A stretch of 64,000 bases of DNA from a bacterium (GCA_030426805.1 JAUHXU010000006.1:263716-327715); one strand, 5' to 3'. Shown: positions 25,271 through 34,664, numbered from the stretch's first letter. Notes: generated by a model not told the origin, from the letters alone. Numbers and translations: made by a program.

Positions 25271-25441
25271 TGCGCTTGGCGGGCCCGATCTGCACCGATT
25301 CTCGCGATGCGTGCGCTTGGCAGGGCGATTCTGCACCCGAGGCCGCGGCATTGGCGGCGCTTCACGTGGCCTCGGTGCAACATCGGCCCGCCACCCGCAC
25401 TGATGCCCCGCCAGCGGTGCAGAACCGGCGCGCCAAACGCA
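25271..25441. repeat. Nested inverted repeats: four copies of a 26-bp element
   Basis: Two forward copies (25271-25296 and 25312-25337; TGCGCTTGGC followed by GGG-rich, then CTGCACC) and two reverse copies (25374-25399 and 25416-25441) share the pattern TGCG..TTGGC...CGAT.CTGCACC. The inner forward and reverse copies extend to a near-perfect inverted repeat, 25312-25344 against 25368-25399, around a 23-base loop. The spacing within each pair is 41-42 bp. The rest of this gene-free stretch (25442-25609) shows only the lyase leader and its ribosome binding site AGGAGG. Confidence 0.72.
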
Positions 25442-25609
25442 AACAACGCCGATCCCAACCCCCACCGGGCCCGGCCACCTCCCCCGAAGCTCTCGATCCC
25501 GAGACCGAGATTGCTACGCGGCTCTCGACGTCTTCGGCGGTCGCGGCGACGGGGTCCGTCACGTATCATCGGGCGCGACGTCTGTGTCCCCGTTCAGGAG
25601 GGTCTCCGT

Positions 25610-28600
25610 TTGCGAATCGTCCGCTGTCTGTTCGTCTGCGCGTGGCTCGCGGGAGTGGCCGGTGCGCAGTTGCCGGAGTCGATCGCGCTGTCGGTCGAGG
25701 AGCGGAGCGGGGTGACGCGCGACGGGGACGTCGTGACCGCGGGGGTGCCGTTTCCGGTCGGCGCGCTGGCCGACGCGTCGCACTTGCAAGTGCTCGACGG
25801 CTACGGCGAGCCGGTGCCGACGCAGTGTTCGGTGATGTCGCGATGGTGGAAGCCGGCGCACGACGACTCGGTGCGATGGCTGCGCGTGAGCTTTCCCGCG
25901 ACGGTCCCGGCGAACGGCCGCGCCGACTACGTGCTCGTTCGGATGCACACGGCGCGCCCGTCGTCCGAAGGCGGTGTGCGCGTCACCGAGACCGACCAGG
26001 CGATCACGATCGCGACCGGCGCCGCGACGTTCGAGATCCCGCGCCGCGGCCCGCGCCTGATCGCGCGAGCGGCGCTCGACGGCGGCGCTCCGCTGATCGA
26101 CGGCGACGGTGCGACGCTCGCACTGACCGCCGGCGCGTGGCCGGAGCAGGGGGTCGAAGCCGGCGCGCACCTCTACGGCATCGTCGCGTCCGCGGCAGTC
26201 GAGGAGCGTGGTCCGGTGCGGGCGGTCGTCTGCCTGCGCGGCGGCTTCTGGATGACCGATGCGGACAACGAGGCGCCTTGGTGCCCACGGTTCTCCGTCC
26301 GGCTCACGTTCTTCGTCGACTCGCCCGAGGTGCGCATCGTCGCGGTGCTCGAGAACAGCCGACTCGAGGACGACATCTACTGCGCCCCGGTCGAAGACCT
26401 GTCGATCGAGATCGGCGTGGCCACGGGAGCCGACGCGTCGGCGCGCGTGCTGGCGTCACGCGAGGTCACCGACGTGCCGATCGAAGGTGGCCGCGTCGCG
26501 AAGCTCTACCAGGATTCGTCCGGCGGGCGCGAGTGGCGCGATCTGACGTCGCAGAAGAACTACGCGCGCTGGATGGTGCCCTACACGAAGGGCGAGCGGG
26601 TGCGGGGCGTCACGTTCCGCGGCTACCGCGTCTACTCGGGCGACGAGGTCGTCGGCGACGGCGGTCAGGCGCTCGGCGCGATCGACCTCGGCGGCGCGCG
26701 CGGTGGCGTGTCGGTCGCGCAGCGCGATTTCCGCGAGCGCTACCCGTCGTGCGTCGCCGCCGGCGCCGGTCGACTGCGGCTCGCGATGTGGCCGGCGGAG
26801 TTCGCCGATCCGCTGTTCCTCGAGCCCGGCCAGCGCTTCACGCGCGAGTATCGGTTGCGGCTGCGGGGTCCGGGCGCGAAGCCCGACCTCGATCGGCTCA
26901 GCCGCGTCGTCGACCGTCGGCTGCTCTTCCGTCCGGACCCGGCGTGGGTCGTCGAGACCGACGCGTGGGACGCGGGGCTCGCCCTCGACGGCCCGCGCGG
27001 GTTGCCGCGGATGCCGAAGCGCGGTGCCAAACCCGCCGGCGGTGTGCCGGGCCGCTACTCGAAGGATGCGCTCGACGGCATCGACGTCGGCTGGGATTGG
27101 TACGGGTGGATCAAGGACTTCAACATGGGGGGCACGCACTGGAACCAGAACACGTGCTTCTCGAATTGGGTGCTCCACGGGGACGGCGCGGAGTTCGACC
27201 TCGCCGAGGCGCGCGCGCTGTGGGCCGCGGATCGCGTCAGCATCCACTACCGCGACGCGGATCCGGTGCGCTATTGGCTGTTCCTGCAGAACTGGCGCTG
27301 GCCCGACACGCGCGTGCGCTACCACCGGTTCCCCGGCCACTACCGACGCTCGCGATTCGCGCCCGCCGAACCCGGGCACCAGAACGCGAATCCCGACCAC
27401 GGCCACCTCGCGATGTTCATGTGGTTCGAGTACTACTGCCTGACCGGCGATCGGCACGTGCTCGATTCGTGCCTCGCGCTCGGACGACGCGCGCGGTGTT
27501 ACATGTGGCGGCACAACCACGAGGACACGGCGGGTGCCGCGACCGGTGGCAAGCGCGTGCCGTGGGCGAAGCGTCGCGATCCGGCCGATCCGACGTTCCG
27601 GTTGGACACGCGTTACGTCGGCTGGCCGCTGTACGTGATGGCGTCGCTGTATCAGCTCACCGGGGATCGCCAGGTCGCCGTCGAGGCGAGAAACGTCGCC
27701 GCCGGACTGCGCAACACCGCGCGCCTGTCGCCGATCGGGTTCCTGTCGCAGCAGATCAACAAGCCGGGCTCGAAGGACGTCTACGGTCGAAAGCTCGCGT
27801 TGGGCGACCCGCCGACCGACAGCGCCAGCCAGTGCTATGCGCTGTTTCAACTCGGCATCATCGCGACCGGTCTCGCGCAACACGTCCGCGAGACCGGTGA
27901 CGAGGACGCGCTCGACACGTTGATCGGACTCGGCGACCTGTTCGCGCACCACACGATGATCCGCGACGCGCGCGGCCGGATGCTCGGCTGGCCGTACGTC
28001 TACGGCGACTACTGGGGGCCGCACTCCCTCGACGACTTCCGCACGCGCGAACGCCCGTCGTGGTTCGTGTCGAATTTCCGGGTCGTCCAACCGATGGGGT
28101 GGATCGCTCGGCTCACCGGTCGGCGGGACTACCTCGACGTGCTCGACGCGGCGCTCGCGACCCTGCGCGGCGACGGCCGGCGGGTCATCGCTGCGAAGCG
28201 CGCCGTATCCGCCGCACCGGCGGACGCGGCGCCACCGGCCGCGGTGAGCGATCTCCGGGCGACGCACGACGGCGGGGCCGTCGTCCTCGAGTGGACCGCG
28301 CCGGCGGGCGCGGCTCGCTACCAGCTCAAGCGCTCGTCGGCGCCGATCGTCGAGCGCGTGTCCGGGTGGCCGGATCGGACCGCACCCCTGCCGACCGACG
28401 CGGCCAGCTGGGAGGCGAAGGCCGCGGCGTTCAACGCGACGCAACGGGCGTTTTGGGCCGTGGTCAACCTCCGCGGCGAGCCGCGGCCGGGGGCGGCCGG
28501 CACGGCCGAGCGCTACCGCGTGGACGGCCTCACACCCGGCGTGCACCACTTCGCGCTCAAGGCGTGGGGGGGCGACGGCTCCCTCGGCGCGCTGTCCAAC

Positions 28601-28630
28601 GTCGTGCGTATCGAACTCCCCGCTCGCTGA
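25610..28630 (+). CDS. PcRGLX/YetA-like exo-lyase-type protein with C-terminal fibronectin III-like domain
   Basis: Exported protein of 1006 residues. TTG at 25610 is chosen: AGGAGGG lies seven bases upstream and the encoded LRIVRCLFVCAWLAGVAGAQ is a signal peptide. Residues 25-250 form a beta-rich RIFT-barrel region (GVPFPVGALADASHLQVLDG). It is followed by a beta-sandwich and an alpha/alpha toroid (LFMWFEYYCLTGDRHVLDS-like helices near 600, YMWRHNHEDTA, GWPLYVMASLYQLTGDRQVA). This three-domain order is that of the PcRGLX/YetA family, which includes PL26 exo-rhamnogalacturonan lyases. Residues about 880-1006 are an Fn3-like domain (AVSDLRATHDGGAVVLEWTA). Substrate is unproven; pectic or other acidic glycans are likely. 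No carbohydrate transporter is adjacent. Confidence 0.82.
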   Translation: MRIVRCLFVCAWLAGVAGAQLPESIALSVEERSGVTRDGDVVTAGVPFPVGALADASHLQVLDGYGEPVPTQCSVMSRWWKPAHDDSVRWLRVSFPATVPANGRADYVLVRMHTARPSSEGGVRVTETDQAITIATGAATFEIPRRGPRLIARAALDGGAPLIDGDGATLALTAGAWPEQGVEAGAHLYGIVASAAVEERGPVRAVVCLRGGFWMTDADNEAPWCPRFSVRLTFFVDSPEVRIVAVLENSRLEDDIYCAPVEDLSIEIGVATGADASARVLASREVTDVPIEGGRVAKLYQDSSGGREWRDLTSQKNYARWMVPYTKGERVRGVTFRGYRVYSGDEVVGDGGQALGAIDLGGARGGVSVAQRDFRERYPSCVAAGAGRLRLAMWPAEFADPLFLEPGQRFTREYRLRLRGPGAKPDLDRLSRVVDRRLLFRPDPAWVVETDAWDAGLALDGPRGLPRMPKRGAKPAGGVPGRYSKDALDGIDVGWDWYGWIKDFNMGGTHWNQNTCFSNWVLHGDGAEFDLAEARALWAADRVSIHYRDADPVRYWLFLQNWRWPDTRVRYHRFPGHYRRSRFAPAEPGHQNANPDHGHLAMFMWFEYYCLTGDRHVLDSCLALGRRARCYMWRHNHEDTAGAATGGKRVPWAKRRDPADPTFRLDTRYVGWPLYVMASLYQLTGDRQVAVEARNVAAGLRNTARLSPIGFLSQQINKPGSKDVYGRKLALGDPPTDSASQCYALFQLGIIATGLAQHVRETGDEDALDTLIGLGDLFAHHTMIRDARGRMLGWPYVYGDYWGPHSLDDFRTRERPSWFVSNFRVVQPMGWIARLTGRRDYLDVLDAALATLRGDGRRVIAAKRAVSAAPADAAPPAAVSDLRATHDGGAVVLEWTAPAGAARYQLKRSSAPIVERVSGWPDRTAPLPTDAASWEAKAAAFNATQRAFWAVVNLRGEPRPGAAGTAERYRVDGLTPGVHHFALKAWGGDGSLGALSNVVRIELPAR

Positions 28631-28742
28631 CCGGCGGGTCCACGAGTCGAGTATCCGACATTTCCCCGTGCGAGAATCGCGCGACATCGGGATAGAATGC
28701 CGCTCGGTTCGGGGACTCGCATCGCGAGGGAGTCGACGACGG

Positions 28743-29978
28743 ATGGATTTCGCCCGTTTGCTGGCCGCGATTGCCGCGGTCGTATCGCTCGCCTCGCCGG
28801 GGGCAGCCCAGGACCACGCCGGTTCGTATCTGACGGTCGGCGCTACGATCACACGCGTCGACGCCGGCGGTGCGGTCACGACGCTCTACGACAATCCCGG
28901 GATCTGCCACGGCGTCACGATGGACGTCGACAACCGCACCGCGTGGTTCGGGCACACGCTCGGGGCGAACCAGTCGGGCCTGTTCCGGCTCGACCTCGCG
29001 ACGAATGCCGTCACGACGGTTCTCGTCGACGCGAACGTCGCATACGGTCCCCGCGATCTCGCGATCGACGGCAACGGCGACCTCCTCTTCACGTCGCTGT
29101 CGCGCGCCCCGTCGAACCCCAACGTGTTCGACTACCGGCTGTTCAAACGCACGGGACAGACGATCACGACGATCGCGGTCGCACCGGCCGGCGCACGCTG
29201 GTTCGGCGGCATGGCGATCGACGTCACGAGTGGCCACGCCGTCGTGCAGGATCGTGCGACGACGTCGCCCGCCGGGCCGCTCGTGCAGATCGACGGTGCC
29301 GGGGTCGTGACGACGCTCGCCGCGGGGCTCGACCCGCGGTATTCGATCGCGCAGGATCCGGTGAGCGCCGATTGGTATTCCGGATCGTTCGGCACCTACG
29401 CGGTCGTGTCCGGCGGCGTCGCGACGACCGTCACGCCGGGGAGCTTCGCGGTCTATTACGCGATGGCGCTCGATCGCGCGAGTGCGATCGCTCCTCGAAT
29501 CGTCAGTCAGAACGACGACACGCTTTGGTTCACCGACATCGCGACCGGCGTCGTCACGCCCGTCGCGTTGCAGGCGTCGACCGGCACGCGCTACGAACTC
29601 GCATTCGAGCGCGGCCGCAACCTCGCGACCGTGCGCACCGCGCCGGGTCGCTGGACGATCCACGTCAGCTTCCCGGGCGAGGCGGGCAACCGCTACGTGC
29701 TCGCGGCGAGCCTCGCCGGCACGTCCCCGGCGATCCCGCTCGGTGACGGCCGTCGCATCCCGCTCGCACCCGACCCCCTCGTCACGCTGACGCTGCAAGA
29801 CCTGATCAAGCCGCTGTTCGATCCGGGCCCCCGCGTCCTCGATGCGGCGGGCGAAGCGACCGGAAGCCTCGACCTGTCGGCGTTCTCCACGCTGGGCGTG
29901 CCACTGACGCTCGCCGGACTGACGCTTTCGACCAGCGGTGTCGCGACGATCGCCGATCCGATCGTCGTGCGCTTGTGA
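28743..29978 (+). CDS. Secreted beta-propeller-like protein with C-terminal module
   Basis: Exported protein of 411 residues. ATG at 28743 has GAGGGAG upstream and starts a signal peptide (MDFARLLAAIAAVVSLASPG, cleavage after AAQ). Blade-like repeats include GVTMDVDNRTAWFGHT, DLAIDGNGDLLFTSLSR and GGMAIDVTSGHAVVQD. The terminal 115 residues are the shared module: WTIHVSFPGEAGNRYVLAAS, PLGDGRRIPLAPDPLVTLTL, RVLDAAGEATGSLDLSA and a terminal IVVRL. The DUF1800 gene starts 22 bases after the stop with its own ribosome binding site, so this gene is probably the head of the DUF1800/DUF1501 operon. That context hints at a shared extracytoplasmic job. Confidence 0.82.
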   Translation: MDFARLLAAIAAVVSLASPGAAQDHAGSYLTVGATITRVDAGGAVTTLYDNPGICHGVTMDVDNRTAWFGHTLGANQSGLFRLDLATNAVTTVLVDANVAYGPRDLAIDGNGDLLFTSLSRAPSNPNVFDYRLFKRTGQTITTIAVAPAGARWFGGMAIDVTSGHAVVQDRATTSPAGPLVQIDGAGVVTTLAAGLDPRYSIAQDPVSADWYSGSFGTYAVVSGGVATTVTPGSFAVYYAMALDRASAIAPRIVSQNDDTLWFTDIATGVVTPVALQASTGTRYELAFERGRNLATVRTAPGRWTIHVSFPGEAGNRYVLAASLAGTSPAIPLGDGRRIPLAPDPLVTLTLQDLIKPLFDPGPRVLDAAGEATGSLDLSAFSTLGVPLTLAGLTLSTSGVATIADPIVVRL

Positions 29979-30000
29979 GATTCCCAACGGAGGAGCCGAG

Positions 30001-31584
30001 ATGACCTCGCACGTCTTGTCCGAAACCGAGCAGCGTCTCGCGGACGTCGTCGCGCACGCGACGCGGACCCGGTCGCGATCGAGTGGCGTCTCTCGCCGCG
30101 GGTTCCTGCGCGTAGGCGCCGGCACGGCCGCGGCCGCGGCGACGCTCGGCCTCGTCGCGAAGCCGGCCGACGCCGGGATGCGCCGCGCGATCGCAGCCGC
30201 CGGTGGTGCGACGACCGACCCGAAACTGACGCTGGTCAAACGCGCGACGCAGGGCTTCTCGCTGCTCGACTACGCGCTCGCACACGGACTCGGCTACGGC
30301 GGCTGGCTCTCGTATCAGATCAACCACACGAAGATCGACGACAGCGCCGTCAATGCGATGCTCGCGCCGCTCACGACGCTGACGATGACGCCCCAGCAAC
30401 TCTACGATGCGGTGCAGAACTCGTCGCTCACGGCCGGCACGATCTATCGCGAGCTCGCCGAGGCGACGATGGTCCGGTCGATCCACTCGCCGCGCCAGCT
30501 CTTCGAGCGGATGGTCGAGTTCTGGACGAACCACTTCAACATCGACTGGAACGACGGCGCCGTCCGCTACATGCTGCCCGACTTCGATCGCACGGTGATC
30601 CGGCAGCACGCGATGGGCTACTTCCCGGACATGCTGAAGGCGAGCGCCAAGCACGGCGCGATGCTCGTCTACCTCGACAACAACACGAACGTCGTCGGGC
30701 GGCCGCAGGAGAACTACGCCCGCGAGTTGCTCGAGCTGCACACGGTCGGCGTGGACAACGGGTACACGCAAACCGACGTGCAAGAGCTCGCGCGGGCGCT
30801 GACCGGCTGGACGATCGAGAACGTCCGGAGCGGGCGCCTCGGGACGTTCCGCTTCAACCCGCGCGGCCACGACACCGGCGCGAAGACCGTGATGGGGCTC
30901 GTGATCCCGCCGAACCAGACCGGCACCGACGACGGCGACCAGGTGATCGACTACCTCGCGAAGCATCCGAACACCGCGAAATTCATCGCGACGAAGCTCG
31001 CGACGTGGTTCCTCGGCGAGAATCCGGTGCCGGCGGCGATCAACGCGATCGCCTCGACCTACACGGCGACCGGCGGTCACATCCCGTCGATGTTGCGGGT
31101 CGTGCTGAGCCAGCCGGCGATCGCGACCGCGACCCCGAAGATCCGGCAGCCGCGCGGTCACCTGACGTCGATGTTCCGCTCGACGCTCGGGCAACTCGCG
31201 GTCGGGACGAACCGCACGTCGATCGTCAACGAGCTGACGCTGCTCGGCCAGTTGCCGCACCGCTGGCCGACGCCGGACGGCTTTCCCGACGACATCGCGT
31301 CGTGGGGCAAGGCGCTGCATCCGCGCTGGAACTTCTCGGCCCGCTACTGTCTGAACCAGGTCCGGATCGCGACCGTCGACGTCGTGTCGTTGTTGCCGCT
31401 CGTGCAGGCGGCCACCCCCGGCAGTCAGGCGTGGGGCATCAACCTGATCCTCACCGGCGGCACGATGAGCGAGGAAGAACAGTACACCGTGCAGGACTTC
31501 ATCGACGTGCATGACGGGACCGCCGCGACGATTCGCGATGCGTTCGGCCTCGCGGGCTCCGCCCCGAGCGCCCAGCTCTATTGA
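30001..31584 (+). CDS. DUF1800-family twin-arginine-exported protein
   Basis: Protein of 527 residues in the DUF1800 family. ATG at 30001 follows GGAGGAG. A twin-arginine signal (SRRGFLRVGAGTAAAAATLG, about residues 31-50) indicates Tat export of a folded protein. Family blocks: ERMVEFWTNHFNID, ENYARELLELHTVGVDNGYT, LARALTGWTIEN, RFNPRGHDTGAKTVMG and YLAKHPNTAKFIATKLATWF. The molecular function of DUF1800 is not established. It is nearly always paired with DUF1501, as here (13 bases apart). Planctomycete genomes carry many such pairs. Confidence 0.9.
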   Translation: MTSHVLSETEQRLADVVAHATRTRSRSSGVSRRGFLRVGAGTAAAAATLGLVAKPADAGMRRAIAAAGGATTDPKLTLVKRATQGFSLLDYALAHGLGYGGWLSYQINHTKIDDSAVNAMLAPLTTLTMTPQQLYDAVQNSSLTAGTIYRELAEATMVRSIHSPRQLFERMVEFWTNHFNIDWNDGAVRYMLPDFDRTVIRQHAMGYFPDMLKASAKHGAMLVYLDNNTNVVGRPQENYARELLELHTVGVDNGYTQTDVQELARALTGWTIENVRSGRLGTFRFNPRGHDTGAKTVMGLVIPPNQTGTDDGDQVIDYLAKHPNTAKFIATKLATWFLGENPVPAAINAIASTYTATGGHIPSMLRVVLSQPAIATATPKIRQPRGHLTSMFRSTLGQLAVGTNRTSIVNELTLLGQLPHRWPTPDGFPDDIASWGKALHPRWNFSARYCLNQVRIATVDVVSLLPLVQAATPGSQAWGINLILTGGTMSEEEQYTVQDFIDVHDGTAATIRDAFGLAGSAPSAQLY

Positions 31585-31597
31585 GGAGGCGATCGAG

Positions 31598-32884
31598 ATG
31601 ACGAAGCCCACCGACTGCGGTTGCAACGAGTATCGCGAGCTCTCCCGGCGCGGGTTCCTGGGCGTGGCCCCCGGAGCCGCGCTGGCGGCGGCCGCCGCGG
31701 CAGCGGCACCGGCGTGGGTCCCGCGCGTCGCCCTCGCGAAGGACCACAACTCCGCACGCGACGTTCTCGTGAACGTCTTTCTGCGCGGCGGCGCCGACGC
31801 GATCAACATGCTCGTGCCGGCGGGGGATCCGGACTACTACGGATCCCGCCCGACGATCGGCGTGCAGTCTGGCGACCTGATCCCGCTCAACGGCACGACG
31901 TTCTACGCGCTGTGCAAACCGTTGGCGCCGCTCGCCACCGCGTACAACGCCGGCCACCTGGCGTTCGTTCCGGCGTGCGGCACCGGCGATCCGACGCGCT
32001 CGCACTTCGACGCGCAGAAGTTCATGGAGTTCGGCACGCCGAACCAACCGGCGTCGAACATCTTCTCCGGTTGGATCGGCCGGCACCTCCAGACGACGCC
32101 CCCGAAGGGTGGCCCGATCCGCGGCGTCGCGATTTCCAACACGCTGCCGAAGGCGCTCGCGGGTGGTCCCGGCGTGCTGCCGATTCGCAACCCGGCGAAC
32201 TTCACGCTGGCGGGGCGTGCCGCGACCGCGGACGAACGAACGCGCGCACTGCTCGAACTCTACGAGACGTATCCCGATCCGATGGGGTCGGCCGCGCTCG
32301 ACACGGTCGAGACGATCGCGATCCTGAATCAGCTCGACATCGCGAACTACCAGCCGGCGAACAACGCGCAATACCCGACGAGCGCGTTCGGGACGGCGCT
32401 GAAGAGCGCGGCGGCGATGATCCGCGGGGACATCGGCGTCGAGGTGATCGAGGTCGATCGCGGCGGCTGGGACACGCACGCGTCGCAGGGCACGATCAGC
32501 GGCACGATGCAGGCGTTGATGGACGACCTCGCCCAATCGCTCGCGGCCTTCTACGCCGACATCTCGGCGAGCCACCTGTCGACGACGACGGTGACCGTGA
32601 TGTCGGAGTTCGGCCGCCGCTGCGAGGAGAACGGCTCGCTCGGCACCGACCACGGCCACGCCGGGATGATGATGGTGCTCGGCGGCAACATCCTCGGCGG
32701 TCAGGTCTACGGGCAGTGGCCGGGGATGGGCCTGCAATACCGCTACAACGGCCTCGATCTCAAGACGACGACGGACTACCGGCTCGTCCTGAGCGAGATC
32801 GTGCAGAAGCGGCTCGGCAACCCGCAGACCGCTGCGGTCTTCCCGAACTACACGGCCGGCTCGTTCCTCGGTATCGCGCAGTAG
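31598..32884 (+). CDS. DUF1501-family twin-arginine-exported protein
   Basis: Protein of 428 residues, DUF1501 family (related to the alkaline phosphatase/sulfatase superfold). ATG at 31598 follows GAGGAGG. A Tat signal, LSRRGFLGVAPGAAL, spans about residues 15-29. Typical blocks: VLVNVFLRGGADAINMLVPA, YYGSRPTIGVQSGDLIPLNG, GTGDPTRSHFDAQKFME, DRGGWDTHASQG, MSEFGRRCEENGSLGTDHGH. These hold the Asp/His residues that line the metal-binding pocket in related folds. Its partner DUF1800 gene precedes it by 13 bases. The substrate is unknown. The stop at 32884 is 57 bases before purE. Confidence 0.9.
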   Translation: MTKPTDCGCNEYRELSRRGFLGVAPGAALAAAAAAAAPAWVPRVALAKDHNSARDVLVNVFLRGGADAINMLVPAGDPDYYGSRPTIGVQSGDLIPLNGTTFYALCKPLAPLATAYNAGHLAFVPACGTGDPTRSHFDAQKFMEFGTPNQPASNIFSGWIGRHLQTTPPKGGPIRGVAISNTLPKALAGGPGVLPIRNPANFTLAGRAATADERTRALLELYETYPDPMGSAALDTVETIAILNQLDIANYQPANNAQYPTSAFGTALKSAAAMIRGDIGVEVIEVDRGGWDTHASQGTISGTMQALMDDLAQSLAAFYADISASHLSTTTVTVMSEFGRRCEENGSLGTDHGHAGMMMVLGGNILGGQVYGQWPGMGLQYRYNGLDLKTTTDYRLVLSEIVQKRLGNPQTAAVFPNYTAGSFLGIAQ

Positions 32885-32941
32885 CACGGCGTCTGCGCGT
32901 GCGGCTGGACCGCGGGCGCGGGGTGGGCTAATCGTCCGTTG

Positions 32942-33439
32942 ATGACAGCACCCACCCCCGACCCGCGCGTTGCCGTCGTGATGGGCAGCGCGAGCGACTG
33001 GCCGACGATGAAGGCCGCCGCCGAGATGCTCGAGCGCTTCGGCGTCCCGCACGAGTGCGCCGTCGTGTCCGCGCACCGCACGCCCGACCGCATGCGCGAG
33101 TTCGCGACGACCGCCGCCGACCGCGGGATCGAGGCGATCATCGCCGGTGCCGGTGGCGCCGCGCACCTCCCGGGCATGATCGCCGCCTGGACACGCCTGC
33201 CGGTGCTCGGCGTGCCGGTGAAGAGTCGTGCGCTCCAGGGCGTCGACTCGCTGTTGTCGATCGTGCAGATGCCGGGCGGCGTGCCGGTCGCGACGCTCGC
33301 GATCGGCGAGGCCGGTGCGAAGAACGCCGGACTGCTGGCGGTTCGCATGCTCGCGGTGCGCGACCCCGACCTGCAGCGCGCGCTCGACGCGTTCGCGGAC
33401 GAGCAAGCGCGCGCCGCGACCGAGGCGCCGCTCGAGTGA
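32942..33439 (+). CDS. purE: N5-carboxyaminoimidazole ribonucleotide mutase
   Basis: Purine biosynthesis enzyme of 165 residues (class I PurE) converting N5-CAIR to CAIR in the cytoplasm. Signature blocks: VVMGSASDWPTMKAAAEML, VVSAHRTPDRM, IIAGAGGAAHLPGMIAAWT, LPVLGVPVKSRALQGVDSLL and MPGGVPVATLAIGEAGAKNA. The start is ATG 32942; a TTG just before it is in frame but unneeded. The stop overlaps the GTG start of purK by four bases (GTGA), so the two are coupled. PurK makes the PurE substrate. Confidence 0.95.
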   Translation: MTAPTPDPRVAVVMGSASDWPTMKAAAEMLERFGVPHECAVVSAHRTPDRMREFATTAADRGIEAIIAGAGGAAHLPGMIAAWTRLPVLGVPVKSRALQGVDSLLSIVQMPGGVPVATLAIGEAGAKNAGLLAVRMLAVRDPDLQRALDAFADEQARAATEAPLE

Positions 33440-34578
33440 GCGACCCGATCCTGCCCGGCGCGATGCTCGGCGTGCTCGGGAGCGGCCAACTCGGGCGGAT
33501 GTTCGCGCTCGCCGCGCGCCGCCTCGGCTACCGCGTCGCGGTGTTCGCCCCGGACGACGACTCGCCGACGAGCCAGGTCGCCGACCTCGCGGTCCAGGCG
33601 CCGTACGACGACCTCGACGCGATCGAGCGCTTCGCCGAAGCGGTGGATGTCGTCACGTTCGAGTTCGAGAACGTGCCGTCGGCGACGGTCGAAGCGGCCG
33701 CGCGACATGCGCCCGTGCGACCCACCGGTCGACTGCTGCACGCGAGTCAGGACCGGCTGCGCGAGAAGGCCGCGCTCACGTCGCTCGGGTTGCCGGTGGC
33801 GCCGCACGCGCCGATCATCGGCGACGACGACCTCGCGACCGCGCGCGACGTCGTCTCGATGCCGGCGGTGTTGAAGACCGCGGCATTCGGCTACGACGGC
33901 AAGGGCCAGCGTCGCGTCGATGCGTTCGACGCGCTCGAGGCGGCGTGGGAAGACCTCGGTCGCAACCGCGCGGTGCTCGAGCAGTTCGTCGACTTCACCG
34001 CCGAGGTGTCGGTCGTCGGCGCGCGCGGCCCCGACGGCTCGGTCGCGCTCTTCGAGCCGTTCCTGAACCACCACGCAAACCACATCCTCGACGTGACCGT
34101 TGTGCCGGCGCCCGTCGGCGAGGCGACCGTGCGCGATGCGCATCGCATCGCTCGCGCGGTGCTCGAGGGGTTCGACGTCGTCGGCGTGCTGTGCGTCGAG
34201 ATGTTCCTGCTCGCCGACGGCGGCCTCGTCGTCAACGAGATCGCGCCGCGGACGCACAACTCGGGACACGTGACGATCGACGCGCACGTGACGAGCCAGT
34301 TCGAGCAACAGGTGCGCGCGGTGTGCGGCCTTCCGCTCGGCGCGGTCGATCGGGTCGCCCCGGCGGCCGCGATGGCGAACCTGCTCGGCGACGTGTGGGC
34401 CGACGGCGGCGCGCAGTGGGGCGCCGCCCTCAGCGACCCCGGGGTCCGGCTTCACCTCTACGGCAAGCGCGACGCGAGACCCGGTCGCAAGATGGGGCAC
34501 CTGAGCGTGCTCGACCGCGACCCCGCGACCGCGGAGCAGCGCGCGCGCGCGGCACGCGACGCCGCCGCCGGCCGATAG
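33436..34578 (+). CDS. purK: N5-carboxyaminoimidazole ribonucleotide synthase
   Basis: ATP-grasp enzyme of 380 residues that carboxylates AIR to N5-CAIR using ATP and bicarbonate. Start GTG 33436 overlaps the purE stop by four bases. The N-terminal domain begins LGVLGSGQLGRMFALAARRL. The ATP-grasp core has DRLREKAALTSLGLPVAPHA, PAVLKTAAFGYDGKGQRRV, LEQFVDFTAEVSVVGAR and the metal-binding end VNEIAPRTHNSGHVTIDA. The C-terminal block LHLYGKRDARPGRKMGHLSV is diagnostic of PurK. Length and motifs are normal. Confidence 0.95.
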   Translation: MSDPILPGAMLGVLGSGQLGRMFALAARRLGYRVAVFAPDDDSPTSQVADLAVQAPYDDLDAIERFAEAVDVVTFEFENVPSATVEAAARHAPVRPTGRLLHASQDRLREKAALTSLGLPVAPHAPIIGDDDLATARDVVSMPAVLKTAAFGYDGKGQRRVDAFDALEAAWEDLGRNRAVLEQFVDFTAEVSVVGARGPDGSVALFEPFLNHHANHILDVTVVPAPVGEATVRDAHRIARAVLEGFDVVGVLCVEMFLLADGGLVVNEIAPRTHNSGHVTIDAHVTSQFEQQVRAVCGLPLGAVDRVAPAAAMANLLGDVWADGGAQWGAALSDPGVRLHLYGKRDARPGRKMGHLSVLDRDPATAEQRARAARDAAAGR

Positions 34579-34664
34579 CCAAAAAACGCGGATTGCCTGC
34601 AACGTCCCGCGCGGATCCCCGCCATACTGACTGCGAACCCGGATAGCGAAAGGACCGACCGCGC

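Noticed and set aside
25271..25441. CRISPR array
   Set aside because: The units are only partly alike, occur in both orientations and have no uniform spacers; no cas gene is near.
25276..27900. An 874-codon open frame crossing the repeat array and the lyase gene
   Set aside because: It is out of frame with the lyase and has no domain; it only reflects the lack of stops in GC-rich sequence.
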